From positions 378,501 to 442,500 of the forward strand of contig NC_060963.1 of NCBI RefSeq assembly GCF_910589235.1: a stretch of 64,000 nucleotides of DNA, given 5' to 3'. This document shows, piece by piece, positions 1 through 13,283 of this stretch. The DNA is from Vespa crabro. Lineage: Eukaryota; Arthropoda; Insecta; Hymenoptera; Vespidae. Numbering within the stretch: the stretch's first letter is position 1; each line of letters opens with the position of its first letter. Below the pieces are notes generated by a model that made no database searches, was not told the origin of the DNA, and was given only the letters and a program-made list of their open reading frames with translations. Position numbers and translations under genes: made by a program.

Positions 1-1288
1 CACACCTGGGATCATGCGGGTCGATCCTGCAGCGACATATCATGCTTAACAAATTAATTTGTCTATCGGCCCACAGGTAAGGATGCAGGTAGTATTTAAG
101 CTCGAATGTCCGATCGTTCGTATTCGAATTTTGTTATAAACCGAAAGAACTAGTCATCTCGTGGGAAATAGAAACAGACGGCGAATGTTTGGGAATAAAT
201 TTCGACGGGATAATATTAATTCGAATATATAGTAAGAATCGTTTGCAAAGCGATTCATTACTTTTATTTCTTTTTTCTTTTTATTATTATCATAGGATGC
301 TATTATAAACGATGCAAATCAAAACGCAAAATAATAATAACAATTAGTAAACTCATGTTCCCATACGTGAAAGCCTGCAATAGATCGATAAGATTTAGTG
401 AAAGATCTCGTGCAAGGCCTCCACACCCTTGCAAACAGGAGCAGGCAGCTTCGAGCAATGTGGGCCATAGAACGATAGGGAAGAGGAGAGTTGGAAAGAA
501 AAAAGGGTCCTGCCAGCAATATGCCTCGTGCCAATATTATCGGTCTTCTCCTCCGACCCGCGATCCTAACGAAGGTACACCAACTTTCATGATGCACCAG
601 TCCCACGCTCGTAAAGTCACGTGCCACTCTCAGAACCTGCATCGTGCACCAGTAGTCCGTGTGATTCTTCGTAAAGCTCGTTCACCACCCTTCTTTGGCA
701 TATCCACCCTTCGATTCCACCTATTTATTTCATCCCCGTCTACTTCAAACTATTACTAATGCTGCCATCAACGTCTGCTGGTAGAATAATGCATCATTCT
801 GCGTACTCTCTCGACAAAAATTTTTTCTCATATACTTATAATATTTCAACTGATCTTCTTAGGGATTTCATATCTTTCTGCGTCGAATATTCCCTTGTAT
901 TTTACCAATTCGATATTAGATTCGGAACGACGTACTCTGAATGTGGTAGCCAAATTTATAGTAGTAAACCTTTGTTCACGATCGGAGAATTAATCCAAAT
1001 TAAAATAGCGTATCTTGAAGTGGACTTTAAAAGTTTTTTTACAAATATCCTTTAGAGACGAACTAAATATTTGATATCGTACGGAGAAGTATATGAAAGG
1101 AATTGATTGTGACGATCTCACAATATCGTCTTCCGGCGTACTCGCGCGAATTGCAAAGTGAATTGCAGTTAATCCATCAGCCACCCTGCAGGCTAGATTG
1201 AGGGGAAAAGTGGGTGTCGGGGTGCGCGGAACAACTAGCTTCCGATTGGTACGAGTGGTCAGCTCGGATATGCGCACTCTCTTTCGTT

Positions 1289-1353
<65 letters not shown>

Positions 1354-2646
1354 TCTCTCCATCTCTCCGCGTCACTTCTCGTTGTTTCTTCTTCTTCTTT
1401 TTTCTCTTTCCCTCCCTCTCGCACACCGAATCTCTCGTAGAATCGTACGAGAGGCCTGCCGTCATCTGATTCACCGGCGGATGTGCGTCATAGGAGGATT
1501 TCTAGACGATTGAACTAAGTACCAGCTCTTGGCATCGCCACGCTACGTCGACCTTTTGGTGTACGACGAATGTATTTCGAATCATTAACGAGAACTAGAG
1601 CTCTCATCCGGGAGAATAGAAAGGGACAATATTCGCGAATATACATATTAACGATATAGCGGTTGATGTCCATTAAATCAAATCTCTAGATCTTACCGTA
1701 GGAAATTATCGATGCAAGACGAGTTGGAGTTAAATTACGTCATTTCACGGGGAATAAGAGCCACAATCGAGGAGGTCTATTGCATCGACCCTACTCGAAT
1801 AGACAAGACATAAAACGTGGAGACAAGCTCGTTACGATTAATCGTGGGCGACAAATTGAGGTAGCATGAAAATCCCTAAGGACCTGGTTAGAATTTCATT
1901 TGGAGGGTAGTTTTTTCGCAATACTTACTCCCGTTGTCGGCCAGCATATGCGTACCACCGATCGTACATTGTATTCGACGTTTCAGAAGCCGGGACAATA
2001 ATGAGTAGAGAATTCGAAGCTGTCTGTGGGAAATACATAGACGTCGTTCCCATGGGGTTGCGGACCAACACGATACGGCGGTTTGACCGAGTGCCAAACT
2101 TTATTAGTCGGCAGATAGCTCGCGTTACGAGGGAGATCTCCGTATGATTCAAAGCAAAAGGGGTCGCGCATGCAATTTAAAACGAGTCACTCGAGGCATT
2201 TATATTCGAGATTAACTAGAATTCGTAAATTTCAGGTATATTCTATCAAGATATATAAATAGAAAATTCGTTATCTAATGATGCATGAGTTCGATTGATA
2301 CTCGTAAAACTCGTGACAAAAGAATCGCGAACGAACGGCCGGATGCAGAAACACGTGCGATCGCGTCTCTTGCTTCCTCGATAACGGATACTAGGATCTA
2401 TTTCTTCTCCGCTTTCGTATATCCAAGATAAAGGGAAACAATACCGAACTTTACTAGCGTTCACATAGGGTGCTCCGTCAGTTCTCTCCTCTTCCTCCTG
2501 TCTTCGTCATGCTCGCTCCGGAATTGAATTATATGAATCGAGTCACTTCTGGCCACGTGCCGACACGCACGTGGTAGTTCGCTAACCTACGGTCCTATCA
2601 TTGAACAATGGTACAAAGATAACGCGAAAAATTTACAGTCGCCAAA
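1..2646. other. Non-coding; nothing genic recognised
   Basis: Mixed-composition unique sequence. It contains CAGGTAA/CAGGTAG words at about 73-92, CGTGGGAAA at 160-168 and TGTGGGAAA at 2025-2033 (Su(H)-type sites), and the (TC)n tract at 1292-1349. The frames across it are short and unconvincing. Confidence 0.6.
1292..1349. repeat. (TC)n microsatellite, about 28 units
   Basis: Uninterrupted CT dinucleotides seen directly; the complementary GA strand matches GAGA-factor binding sequence. Confidence 0.97.
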
Positions 2647-2877
2647 ATGAGAACGCCAAATGGAACGGAATTGTGTTTGCCTCATGACTTACTTCCTAGG
2701 CAAAGCTATCGTACGTTCGTAATATATCCGAACGCGTGCACCCGCGCACACATTATCCTAATCCGAACGATATCACGGATACGTTTACGTCCTGACCACG
2801 TCGAGCCAGAAGAGATTATTAGGGATTATAATGAAATCTTGTTCCACGAAATCCGTAGATCGTGCATAAGCTTATAG
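2647..2877 (+). CDS. Possible small ORF, 76 codons, unrecognised
   Basis: The frame starts at an ATG in the context GCCAAAATG, which matches the insect initiation consensus, and ends at TAG. The predicted peptide starts MRTPNGTELC and has an acidic/basic tail (EPEEIIRDYNEILF). No signal peptide, domain or homologue is recognised. ORFs of this length are common by chance here, so this rests mainly on the start context. Confidence 0.15.
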   Translation: MRTPNGTELCLPHDLLPRQSYRTFVIYPNACTRAHIILIRTISRIRLRPDHVEPEEIIRDYNEILFHEIRRSCISL

Positions 2878-3640
2878 GATAGTCTTATCTTCCTTTCGCG
2901 ATAAACCGTCGCGATTAATCGTACGTACAAAAATATATCGACTGATATTTGCTACGTGAAAAATATTTATTATGACAATAACAAATGTCTATAGAGATCG
3001 AGAAACGTAAGGGACTTTTTTCCTTCGTGTTCGTTTTCGCTTTCCCACGATCGATGAGATCGCCGCATCGAATCTCCAGGTGGGTCGATCGCGCCAACCT
3101 GACGCGCCAACGTTCAAAGGTCAGATCACTCGTCGCGAATTCGTCCAACCGTTCATCGATGATATCGGAACGAATCTCGAGATCGAACGTGAACGTCTCG
3201 TAATAGTTTGATCCGTAGCTTCGACAAAAAATCATCTTATATTTTTATACCGACGAATTTACCACGCTCGAACGATAATGGCATAAAATGAAGAAGATTT
3301 TTAAAAACGTAATAAGTGACGTATCCAGTCGATAATTGTGACAGCGTATCGGAAAGACGAGTGTTCAGGGCAGTTCACACGCGAGAAGAGGAGAGATAGG
3401 TGGTTCGTTTAGTCAGCGACAAAGCTTGCTCCATCAGAATTAAATAATGCGATGCACCCTCGTATAGACCTATTCTCGAGCGGACCTGCGGCATACACGC
3501 GACCACGCGAAAGAGCGCACGCGCGCGCACATGCACCCATGGGAACCGGTAATGAGATGGTGGTCACGCTTTCCCACCCTAAGCGAAGGTGCCTCGGAGG
3601 TACTCGCAACGCTGGTGATGCTGCTGGTGGGTGCACCCCT

Positions 3641-3669
3641 CTGTCTCTGTCTCTCTCTCTCTCTCTCTC
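3641..3669. repeat. (TC)n, slightly interrupted
   Basis: CTGTCTCTGT followed by pure CT repeats. Confidence 0.9.
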
Positions 3670-4306
3670 CCTCGCTTTACAGGGATGATACGGGTACACG
3701 GAATCTTCCTGAACCCCCCATGGCTTTTGTCAACAGCGGCAATATGCTAGTGCTCTATAACGGAGAGACTCGATGAGAGTGGACCTGTGGGAACCAAAGT
3801 GTCTATGGACTAAACCACCCGAGCACCATCGAAAGTCGACCCTTGACGTTTAATGGAATACTACCGTGATTACGCTCGATATAACGTCTTTGTGATCGTC
3901 GGCGTATACAAACGAGATTTTCGTTTTCAGACAGCGCTTACGCGTACAACATTCACGCACTAGCGAAAGTTCCTCGATCGGTTCGTAGTACTGCTCGTAA
4001 AAGTATAATCGTTTCTTTTTCAATCGTGATAAATCACTACCTCGTCGGTTCTACGACGTAGGCTTATAAAACGAAAGTTCATCTATCTATTTCAATTTCC
4101 TTCTCCGTCCCTCTCTCGCCTCTCTTTACCATCGGTTCCATCGATGCCGCGTTTTCCCATGTTTAATGCTTATAAATCTTTTATCTTTATCTCGTAATTA
4201 ATCGTTCCTCGCATGTGATACTGGTTCAAGCCGCAGTATACTTATTAAAGTCTCCATTCTGTCTCGTATTCCGTAATATCCTTCGATCCTTTGAATTCGC
4301 GCGTAA

Positions 4307-4350
4307 AGAGAGGGAGGGAGGGAGGGAGAGAGAGAGGAGGAGAAGAGGAG
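4307..4350. repeat. (GGAG)n/(GA)n purine tract
   Basis: GGAG tetranucleotides passing into GA dinucleotides; all purine on the + strand. Confidence 0.9.
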
Positions 4351-5599
4351 ATAGACGAGAGGGCAGACGCTAAATAATCGAAATGCCCCGTGGTGTCCTT
4401 ATTATGACTTCTCGAAAAGCGGTTCTGCCACAACAAAATTCAATGAGTATAAATTAATTCAGCTCGTTAGTGTGGCCTGCGTAGCTGTTACCGCCGGCGC
4501 TCGTGTACGACGCGCCCAGCCACCACCGGCGTCGCTTCGAGAGAGTCACCATTTACTTCGACGAGAAGGAGATAGAGAGTGAAGGCGAGGAAGAGATAGA
4601 GAAAGAGAAAGAGACAGATCCCTTACGCACCTCGCTTCGTTATAAGCGAGCAACATATGTACGCGTAAAGCCGATATACTCGTACACATCGAAGAAACGA
4701 GCAATGCTCTCGAAAGGGAGTACCCGCTAACTGGGTCATATTATCTGTGGGATTAATTAGCCCTCGGTTACGTGTGTTACAAGCGATCGTATAACGATCG
4801 GCTAATAGCCATATCGATACGCATGGATATCGATCTACCTATCTGCCGAAGGAGGAACACCATTAGGCGCCGTAACAAGACGGGAACACGCGCGCCGGCG
4901 CTACCGTCGCCGCCTATCGTTCTTTGCTAATGAAGCTGTATTAATTAAAAATCGACGATCCGACGCGCTACACGATACTCCTCTGTGTATCGATGGTGTC
5001 ACCTCGATAAGAGTCCTCCTTGCCGGTGATAAGAATATCGATCGTAGGCTTCGAAGTGACGTCAATGATTTTTCCTCTTCTCGAAGAAATTCCAAGGCAA
5101 TCCGAATGAGTTCCATCAAACGACTCGCTCTTAGCTACGGTGAATGTAACGCGGCCCTCTTATCTGTCCGATTTTTACTACACGACAATTTATATCGTAT
5201 ACTTAACGCTTATTTATGGTTCTTTAAATCACGCGATCGCTTGTAAGAACGCGCGGGGAAAGTTATGACACCATTCTGTATTTTTTATGTTAACGCTTCG
5301 AGCCTCGTGTAATTAATATCGAGAAACATCCCGTTTAACGAGTATACCGAGTATACCGCGATGAAATACTCAATCGCAGCTGATGGATGAGTCACGTTTA
5401 TTCAGAACTTTAAGTTGACTTTGCATTTGCGTGCGTCTTGCGTACAAGGAGACACACACGTTGAGAATTCGAAAGACGATAGAGAGGAAAATGATCGTTT
5501 CTCGTCTCAGCCATGACAATACGCTATCAATCTCGTCGCGTTAATGACATCTCCGCCGATATAATTTGCGCCTGGATTCGACATCGACGACGTTTCCGT

Positions 5600-5634
5600 T
5601 GCGCGCGCGCGCTAGAGAGAGAGAGAGAGAGAGA
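5600..5634. repeat. (GC)n next to (GA)n
   Basis: A 13-base alternating GC run (potential Z-DNA) abuts a GA tract of about ten units. Confidence 0.9.
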
Positions 5635-6754
5635 CGACTGAATTCGCGTTTGTTCTGTCACGTGTTCGCCGAAGTCAACTGTCATCCGCAGCACGCGAAC
5701 GTCACGTGTCCATTGTCGTAAGCACGAGTGCACGTTATACCCTTTTGAGAACTATTGTCTGCAAATCAGTACCTATCGTCGCTCGTGGGACGGACAAGAG
5801 TTTCTCTTGCGATTGTCTATCTCTCGTATGCAGCCTCCGCGCTCTCAGTATCTCTTTCTATTTCTCTTTCTCTTTCTTCGAGGGACGCTCTTGTTAGCTA
5901 CAAGTTCCGCGACCGGTGCGTTCGTTACACGCGAAAAGATATCATGGATACGGAACTCCCAGTACCTTATCTGGATCTAAGGCTGGACCTGCGTACTCGA
6001 GACGTGCATTTTAACGAAATCTATTGCCCATGAGTTTAGAAGCCGACATGCTGACGTGAATATGGGGATATTATACGTTACGTTGAGCATAATGAAACGC
6101 ATTTTGCTTATTGCTTTCGTATTTTACGATAAGCCACGGGCAGTGCGTCTGTCCGAGTTTTTCCTACGTTTTTATCTACCTCTTATATGGTAGCACGAAC
6201 GTCCGCGATTAACGTTCAAACGTCGAGCTTTAATTGACACCTTTCGAGATGTTCGATCGATCGTAACGAGAAAAGTAGATCGTTCGTTACGCGGACGAAA
6301 GCGTCCCTCAAAATCGAATAACTTGACTCGGAGAAGGTAGATGAGAATGAAAGATATGGAATTAGAAAGTTAATGCTTGAGAATTATATGTCAAAGATAA
6401 AAAGAGTATGATTAGCTCCTTTGATAAATGAATAATTTGTTTGGAGTATAATAGATGGACAATTTCATTGTAAACGAGGAAGAGAACTGAGGAACTTTGT
6501 TGCCTTGTTTGTCGAAACGTGCGTCATACTTACAGTTTTATTATTTCTGGGCAATTAGTAACGGAGAAAACCATATCGATGGAGCTTCGACCCTTTTCCG
6601 AGATGGAAAAATCGTGTCAACATTTCATACACGAAACCAAACATCAGCCACTTACTTTTTTACCAAGGATGTTTTACCAACCCTGCAGAGCCCATATGCA
6701 CGCACGCGGTATTATAGTTCACAGATTTGTTCACGAAGGGTGAGCATCGAAAAC

Positions 6755-6792
6755 GAGAGACAGAGAGAGAGAGCGAGAGAGAGAGAGAGAGA
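6755..6792. repeat. (GA)n
   Basis: GA dinucleotides with single interruptions. Confidence 0.93.
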
Positions 6793-9700
6793 TGAATAAC
6801 GAATGGAGAGAGAAGGGAGGAGCATATGCTTCGCACTCATGGGGAATGTTTTATGGTCCCACCTGTGGGAAAACACTTACGAGTCAATTCTTCCATACGG
6901 TGGGAAAACTCATCGTCGATTTTCGCGATTCTCCGAGAACCCGTGTCATCTTTTGTTACGCTTCCTGAATGCTTCCTATTTACTCCCACGATGTATTCTC
7001 AATTTCATCGGCGTGAAAGCTGCAGGCATTCCCAGTAGCTGTGAGAATTTTGTCAGTAATAATTATTTATCGTCTGATTATGCGATTAACTATATAAGTT
7101 ATCATTATCATATATTTCAAAGAAAGAGGAAAGGGAGAAAACATTTATGGTAAAGTTCCTCGAAGTCGTTGAATTATAGGACGCGCGAGCCAGACGTACA
7201 AATCTTCGTCCAAGTAGTTTCGGACGAACGACTAATCTTATCCAACTAACCAGTAATTAACGGTGAAATTAATCATTTCTATGCGTTCTTACATACGAGC
7301 TCGCTTTCTACGCCATCACTGAATCACCGTGTCTCGCCTTCTGTCGCCTCTGCTCGCTTTCAGACGAGAATGGATCGCGTTACGAGAGTCTTTAGACTAA
7401 GAGAAAAATTATCACGAGCAACGGAGTTAACTGCACGCTAATCATTTTTATCCTTCTTACGTATACGTTATCGAGACGTGCAAGTTGAAAATTTTAAGCT
7501 ATCTTCTTACAGGACTATTCTTCACAGGACCATCGTAATCTTACAACATTATTGTCTACGTTAGGATCTAGGCGTATATAAGGACGATAGCGATAAATCA
7601 TTGATTTCCAAGGCGATCGATGACTCCCGTGGCGCCAAATGCGCGCTACCTTATGCTCGCGCCACTTGCCGAGGCACGGATGGCCACACGCGTGCTCGAG
7701 CACGCATTGGCGCCTATTCGAAGAACGATAGGTACGCTTTGCCTTCCGAAGAACAAATGAAAGACTATGATCGGTTGACCGTTGTACGTATTCTCGTCTA
7801 GGGAGATCGAGTCACTTATTTACCGAACAAACAACTGAACGAAGTGTACTCGTGACTGTATAAGATGAAACAAAAAAAAAAAAGAAAGAAATGGTAAAGA
7901 TTCTATTCGAATTGATCGACATGGTTCACGATAACATCGGAAAGATTATTCGATGATTAAAATATATTTCGTATTCATTAGTAGGTAGGCCATATTTTCA
8001 AAAATATTACGAAAAAAACTTTAAGAAGCGACGCCCATGAGAGAAAAAAGAGAAGGAGGAATCGAAAGCCCTGAAGATAAAGATAGGTATGGTAGGAGAA
8101 TAGGACGTGCGGCAAGAGCGTATATCAGTCGGTGTCGCATGGTTTATGGTCGTGCGTGCCGGCGTCTAGAGGTTAGCGAATATCGTCGATAATTGATAGC
8201 CATGCGACGGATTTCGTTGAGCTTTCGCCATCGATAACGGGCTCTTTGGTTTCCCGTTTCTCGCTTCGTTCGCGGGAGAGAAAGAGAGAATTCCTTTCCT
8301 CTGCCAAAAGTGCGAAAAGAGAAGGGCAAAGTAGGCAGTGAAACGATAAAGAGTATAGAAGAGAGATGAAAGATTCCATCTTCAGAGTTCAGGGTCACTC
8401 GTCGTCGTTCTACGAAGAGAGAACGCGCTCTTCTGCCTGTAATAACTTGCTACACCCAACCAGATAGGATCTCGACAAATAGTAATGCTTACCTAGCGAT
8501 ACTCCTACGGAGGCGGCGGGATTTCGCATGCCTCCGTTCGGTCACGTGTTTCTACGTTACGTTTCTCGCATCGACGCCTCGGTAGCTGCAGCGGCAGAGA
8601 ATTAACTTGGCCTCTTACATAAGGACGCAACTACATTTTCCACCTTGCGATCTTTCTCGTTCTTTCGAAATTTAATTGATCGTGAAAAATGTTTGTTTGT
8701 TTTCTTTCTTCACGGAGCAAAATATACATCTACGGATATCTGTCGCGGTCGATATTTTATCGATATGCAATCCCATCTGTACCGTACGCTCTCGATTTTC
8801 ATCTTCCGCGACTGATTCTTCGAAGAAGCATAATATTTCTATATTATACTTTTATTATACCACGTTCTACGAGGAAACAAAGTACGAGCGACGGCGTTGG
8901 CGGAGGCAGCCTGATAGGTTCTATCTCTCGCTGAGGCGAATATCGTTATAAAGGTGAGGGAGAGAGGGCCGAGGGCGAGGTGGGGATAGGTTTTGTGCGC
9001 TCCGTCGATTACCGATACCGCCTTATTTATTGCTCCGTATTCGCGAAACGTGACGCCGGAGCCCCCGGTCTCGTAAAGTGCTGCTTCCAGTTCTGAGTCA
9101 CTGGGTCCGGCGCGGAATTTTTGTCCAATCGGGAATGTCGATAGCTAGACGGTCGCCCTCTCGCGAGCTCCTTCGTTCGGCTCGAACGAATATAAGTCGC
9201 GCGGAGCGTAACATGCCGGATCGAGGGCGTACACGAGCGAGTCAGCACACAACGGTCCAAGGCACAGGAACGGAACGACAGTGCCGGCGATTGTCAAAGA
9301 TAACGATACAATAAGTCTCTAATATTCGCTTCTCGCGAGCCTTGATTGGGCTTCGTTCCAAGTTCGCAAGTATATGGGATCCGCTGCGGTCGAAGCGGAT
9401 TAGCTCTCGCCGCCAACAGATACGATCTCGATCGGAGCAACGCGCAATACTTTTCGATTCTTACGGAGGAATTTTTGTCGGGTCTCGTTAGCTCGCGATT
9501 TATGGCGACTCCCTTTCGGGATATATATCGGGAGGATGGATTTATGGAGAACGTTACGCGTCGAAGACGATTTATTCGCGACTTTCTTTTCTTCTTCTTC
9601 TTCTTCCTCCTCTCCTTCTCGCTTCTTTTTCCCCGCGCCAAAGTCGAGAAAGGTCGTAAATCAATTAGTTTAGAGAGGGAGAGATTCGCGTGATTTGCCC

Positions 9701-11345
9701 AGCGAAGCGCGCCAGAATGAAATTAACGGGCGCACGTATCTACGCACGTTTCTTACATTTTATTAAGACGTAAAAAGGTTGATTAACGAGTGAATCGTCG
9801 CGAAATCAGTCGCGCGTAGCGCCGCCGAAGCCAATCGATAGATAGAATGGTATCGGTGCCGCCGAGGAGAATGAAATAGAATGAGAAAGGACGCTTCGCT
9901 TTCGCAGGGCTATTAACGAAGAGGATTTTTTCATCGGTTTGTTCCTTGGAATACCGCGGCGTCGAGTCATTACTTGCTTCCACGTTGGAAAACACCTTTC
10001 ATTGATAGTACGCGAGCGGACTCCCTTGGGTCGCATTGTTTGAGAGACCGGTTCGCGATTGAATTTATAATCCCATTAATTGGCCACGTTTCCGCGTGGC
10101 CCTTATAATTCAATTCGTTTCTTTCATACGATCGTACGAGAACTCCTCTTGCTTGCTCGATCCAAATCCAAAGATATTCCAGCTTGTGAGAATCGCTCGT
10201 ATCTCTCGTACGTATTTATGTTAATCGTCTTATTATATCCGTATACTCGGTCCGTAATGTAGATAGGTACTTTTCAAACGAGTCCTGGTGATAGAAGCAG
10301 GTGCCCAAGGATCATCGATTCGAGATTTAAACTTTTCGATTTATTTTAACGCGTCGATATCGGAGCTCGTTCTACGTCACGATTCTCATCTTTCTTATCG
10401 CGATTCTAATTCTAAGCGCGTTAAATATTTCACCGGGTTCGTGCTTGCTCGAGAATAACTATGTTGCATCAGAGATCTTTTAAGGGGATCTGAAAGAAAT
10501 CAACGAGCCGATTAAACGATTTGCGACAGTAAAATCGGTTCGGCCGATACGATCTCCCGATTTCGTTCAGACTTTTTCCAAAGCAATGTCTTTAATCAGA
10601 ACATTTTACGGCCCGATTTGTATCTATTCTCGCTTATCACATACGTTATAATCCATAGTAGAGCGTGGAACTGAGCTAGTATGCGATAGTCCAGTTTCTA
10701 CGTAGACTGGAAATCGAAAGACGAAATCGATTACAGCGGGATAATTCTGTTCGCGAGCGAGCGCTACCCTGATCGCGCCTAATCGATCTCGACCGAGATT
10801 GATTTTCCCTTTAACGCCGGGGAACGGTAATTATTCACGAAGCAATAAGCCTCAAATTCTTTCGGCGCTAATTAAATCTCCGAGATTGCTTAGAAGTCTG
10901 GCGTTTTCTCGATAGCGAGAAACGGCACGATCGCTTATTAGTATCTCGATAAGAATCTTTGTCAAAGCGATTAACAACGATCACGTTTTCATCAGGCGAA
11001 CGGTGGTCATTTTCGTGAGAGTTAAGCGATCGCATGTCCAGATCTATCCGGTATAAACGATTTCTTCCAAATCCTCAGAGCAAAGAGCTACCTTTAGAGC
11101 GACTTACTATATTTAGAAACTTCCACGAAGAAATCGAGGAATCTAATAAATTCCGGGCGGAAGACATTAATGCAAGTCCACGATGGAGTACGTAGCACAC
11201 CATAGCTGTACAACATCGACACGAACGGCAAGAACGAAGAGAAAAAGTATACAACGATATCCATGCGCGCGAGAGAGGCGAAGGACAGCTACGCCTCTCT
11301 CTCTCCCTTTCTCTAGGCGAAAACGAGATAGAAACGCGGCTATCA

Positions 11346-11352
11346 GAGAGAC

Positions 11353-11391
<39 letters not shown>
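11346..11391. repeat. (GA)n
   Basis: CAGAGAGA units followed by 15 pure GA units. Confidence 0.95.
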
Positions 11392-11392
<1 letters not shown>

Positions 11393-11593
11393 GGATAGGA
11401 GAACACGGGATCCGCTATCACGCGGGGGAGTAGTCGAGTAGTACTTACTCAAAGAGCAAGTCAACGGCGGCAGCTGGTTGGTAACTTACGAGCGTACGGC
11501 GATCTTCCAGCCGACTACTAATGGGACTAGTACTACCAGTATGGGACTCACCACCGAGGGCAGAGAGCTGCCCCTCGCACCCCGCCACTCCTT

Positions 11594-11616
11594 TCTCTCT
11601 CTCTCTCTCTCTCTCT
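11594..11616. repeat. (TC)n
   Basis: Pure CT dinucleotides, about 11 units. Confidence 0.93.
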
Positions 11617-12274
11617 TTCTTACTCCTACGTGACTATCTTAACGCTTCTACCTGTGCTCCGGATGAGAGAGACCGACCAGAGATACGCTCGCATAGATAT
11701 CTCGTCGTCGATAACGATCTCGCCGGTGATTTCCTTCGAGCTTTCCATTCGGAATATCGCCTTCGTGGAAATATATCGGCGACGATGTCGAACGTGGGAT
11801 CGTTTAAAGGATCTCGAAATAATCTCGAGTTCGACAAAATCTAATCGCTAACTTCTCTCCAAGGCACGACGAAAGACACGTTTCTTTTTTTACATTTCAT
11901 TTTTCCATGCTCCTACGTAGGTCGATGAAATTTTGTAAAAAAGGGAGAATAAAAAATAACGACACGTTGTACCCTTGTCATCGAATAATCGTCCGACGAT
12001 TTCGATAAGTTTCGTTACGCGCAAATTAGCGTACAACTGGTAGAGCAGAGAACCGGTCAGTTATTACCACGGTGTTGATCGTGCTGTGTACAAAGTAACG
12101 ACCCGCGTGTACGTTAGCAAACTCGTATCGCGTCTTGAAATTATTATGGTAGCGCGATCGTGATATCTCGATGCACGGACGACGCGCATAGACGATACAG
12201 CTCTTCTTGCAAGGTAAGAGAGCATGGCTCTCGTGCGTGTTCTCCGCGTGTTTTCGAATGTGTGCGAGAAACAT

Positions 12275-12292
12275 TGTGTGTGTGTGTGTGTG
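12275..12292. repeat. (TG)n
   Basis: Nine TG units; one of the few TG/CA tracts in the window. Confidence 0.93.
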
Positions 12293-12960
12293 CGAGTCAG
12301 CACGAGACGCGGGCACACCCGCGCCCGAGGCACGCGCGAACACGCAACGCGTGCTATACGCGGCCACGGAACCGCAAGGTTAACGACAAGATCGAACACA
12401 TTTAATTGCATTTTTTTTTCTCCTCTCCCGACGAAAAGACCGACGTCTTTTTCCTTTTCACGTTATTTAGTCGAATCTTATGAAACAATCTCACCGGTCG
12501 AAGGTAGTTGTAGCTGATTTGCAAACACGCGTTTACGACATTGATACGCAATAATAGTAAGGATCGTATAGTGGTAACGATTCGATCGTAAGGCCAAGGA
12601 TTACGTGGCTCGAGGTACAGGTTCACGCGATATTCTAAGCGCGAGCTCGATCTCGTCGGGTCGTACATTAAAGCCTGCCGTGTTATCCGTCTCCGGTGAG
12701 CTGGCTCCTCTTCCTGTTCCAGCTGATCGTTCCCTTCGTCTCGTTCGCGCATCAGTCTCGGATATTTACACTCGTTCCCAACGATCAGATACACGCTGCG
12801 ATCTAAGTGAACCTGTCACGAGAGTCTCATTAGATCTTCCAACGATTCCTTCGAATAATTCACGACGATGATCCGAGACGAATTTAATTCGCATTCCTGC
12901 CGATTGTATTATATCTCGACGAATTGAAGAAAAATCATTACGCGGCTCGACATTACGATC

Positions 12961-12972
12961 GGGGGGGGGGGG
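12961..12972 (+). repeat. G12 homopolymer
   Basis: Twelve consecutive G, followed by a purine-rich GGAAAGAAAGAGG stretch. Confidence 0.95.
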
Positions 12973-13257
12973 AAAGAAAGAGGAAGAAAAAGACACAGAG
13001 TAATTCGAAAGAACAAGGAACGATCCATCGATGTTCTTTCCTCGATCGTATCTCGGAACGAAATCGTCGTAGGCAGAACCATAGATTTAATCGTCCAACG
13101 TTATCCGTTTTCTCTCGAAGGCGTCCCTTCGTAAAAGCCAGTGGATCGTCCAGCTCGATCGGAGACACGGATCGTGCATATTCTCTCGTCGCTCAACATC
13201 CCACAAACGAATATATAACGACGAGCCTGAAAACGAATGTCTACGTCGCGAGACGAC

Positions 13258-13283
13258 GTTCTCTCTCTCTCTCTCTCTCTCTT
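13258..13283. repeat. (TC)n
   Basis: Pure CT dinucleotides. Confidence 0.93.

Larger units (their letters stand above)
2878..11340. other. Non-coding; scattered motifs and GA tracts
   Basis: No recognisable gene. Noted here: Su(H)-type sites at 3041-3049 (minus), 3786-3794 and 6864-6872; CT tract 3641-3669; GGAG/GA tract 4307-4350; GC alternation at 5600-5612 next to GA at 5614-5634; GA tract 6755-6792; and a 16-bp perfect palindrome at 7690-7705. The 9.7-11.0 kb part is unique sequence in which I see nothing. Confidence 0.6.

Noticed and set aside
1177..1474. Arg-Glu and Ser-Leu repeat frames across the CT tract, and similar ones at other GA/CT tracts
   Set aside because: Pure translation of dinucleotide repeats.
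12402..12871. Two protein-like frames on opposite strands (88 codons +, 130 codons -)
   Set aside because: They overlap each other, so at most one can be real; neither has a domain. They also show that chance frames here can look coding-like, which lowered my confidence in the other unrecognised ORFs.
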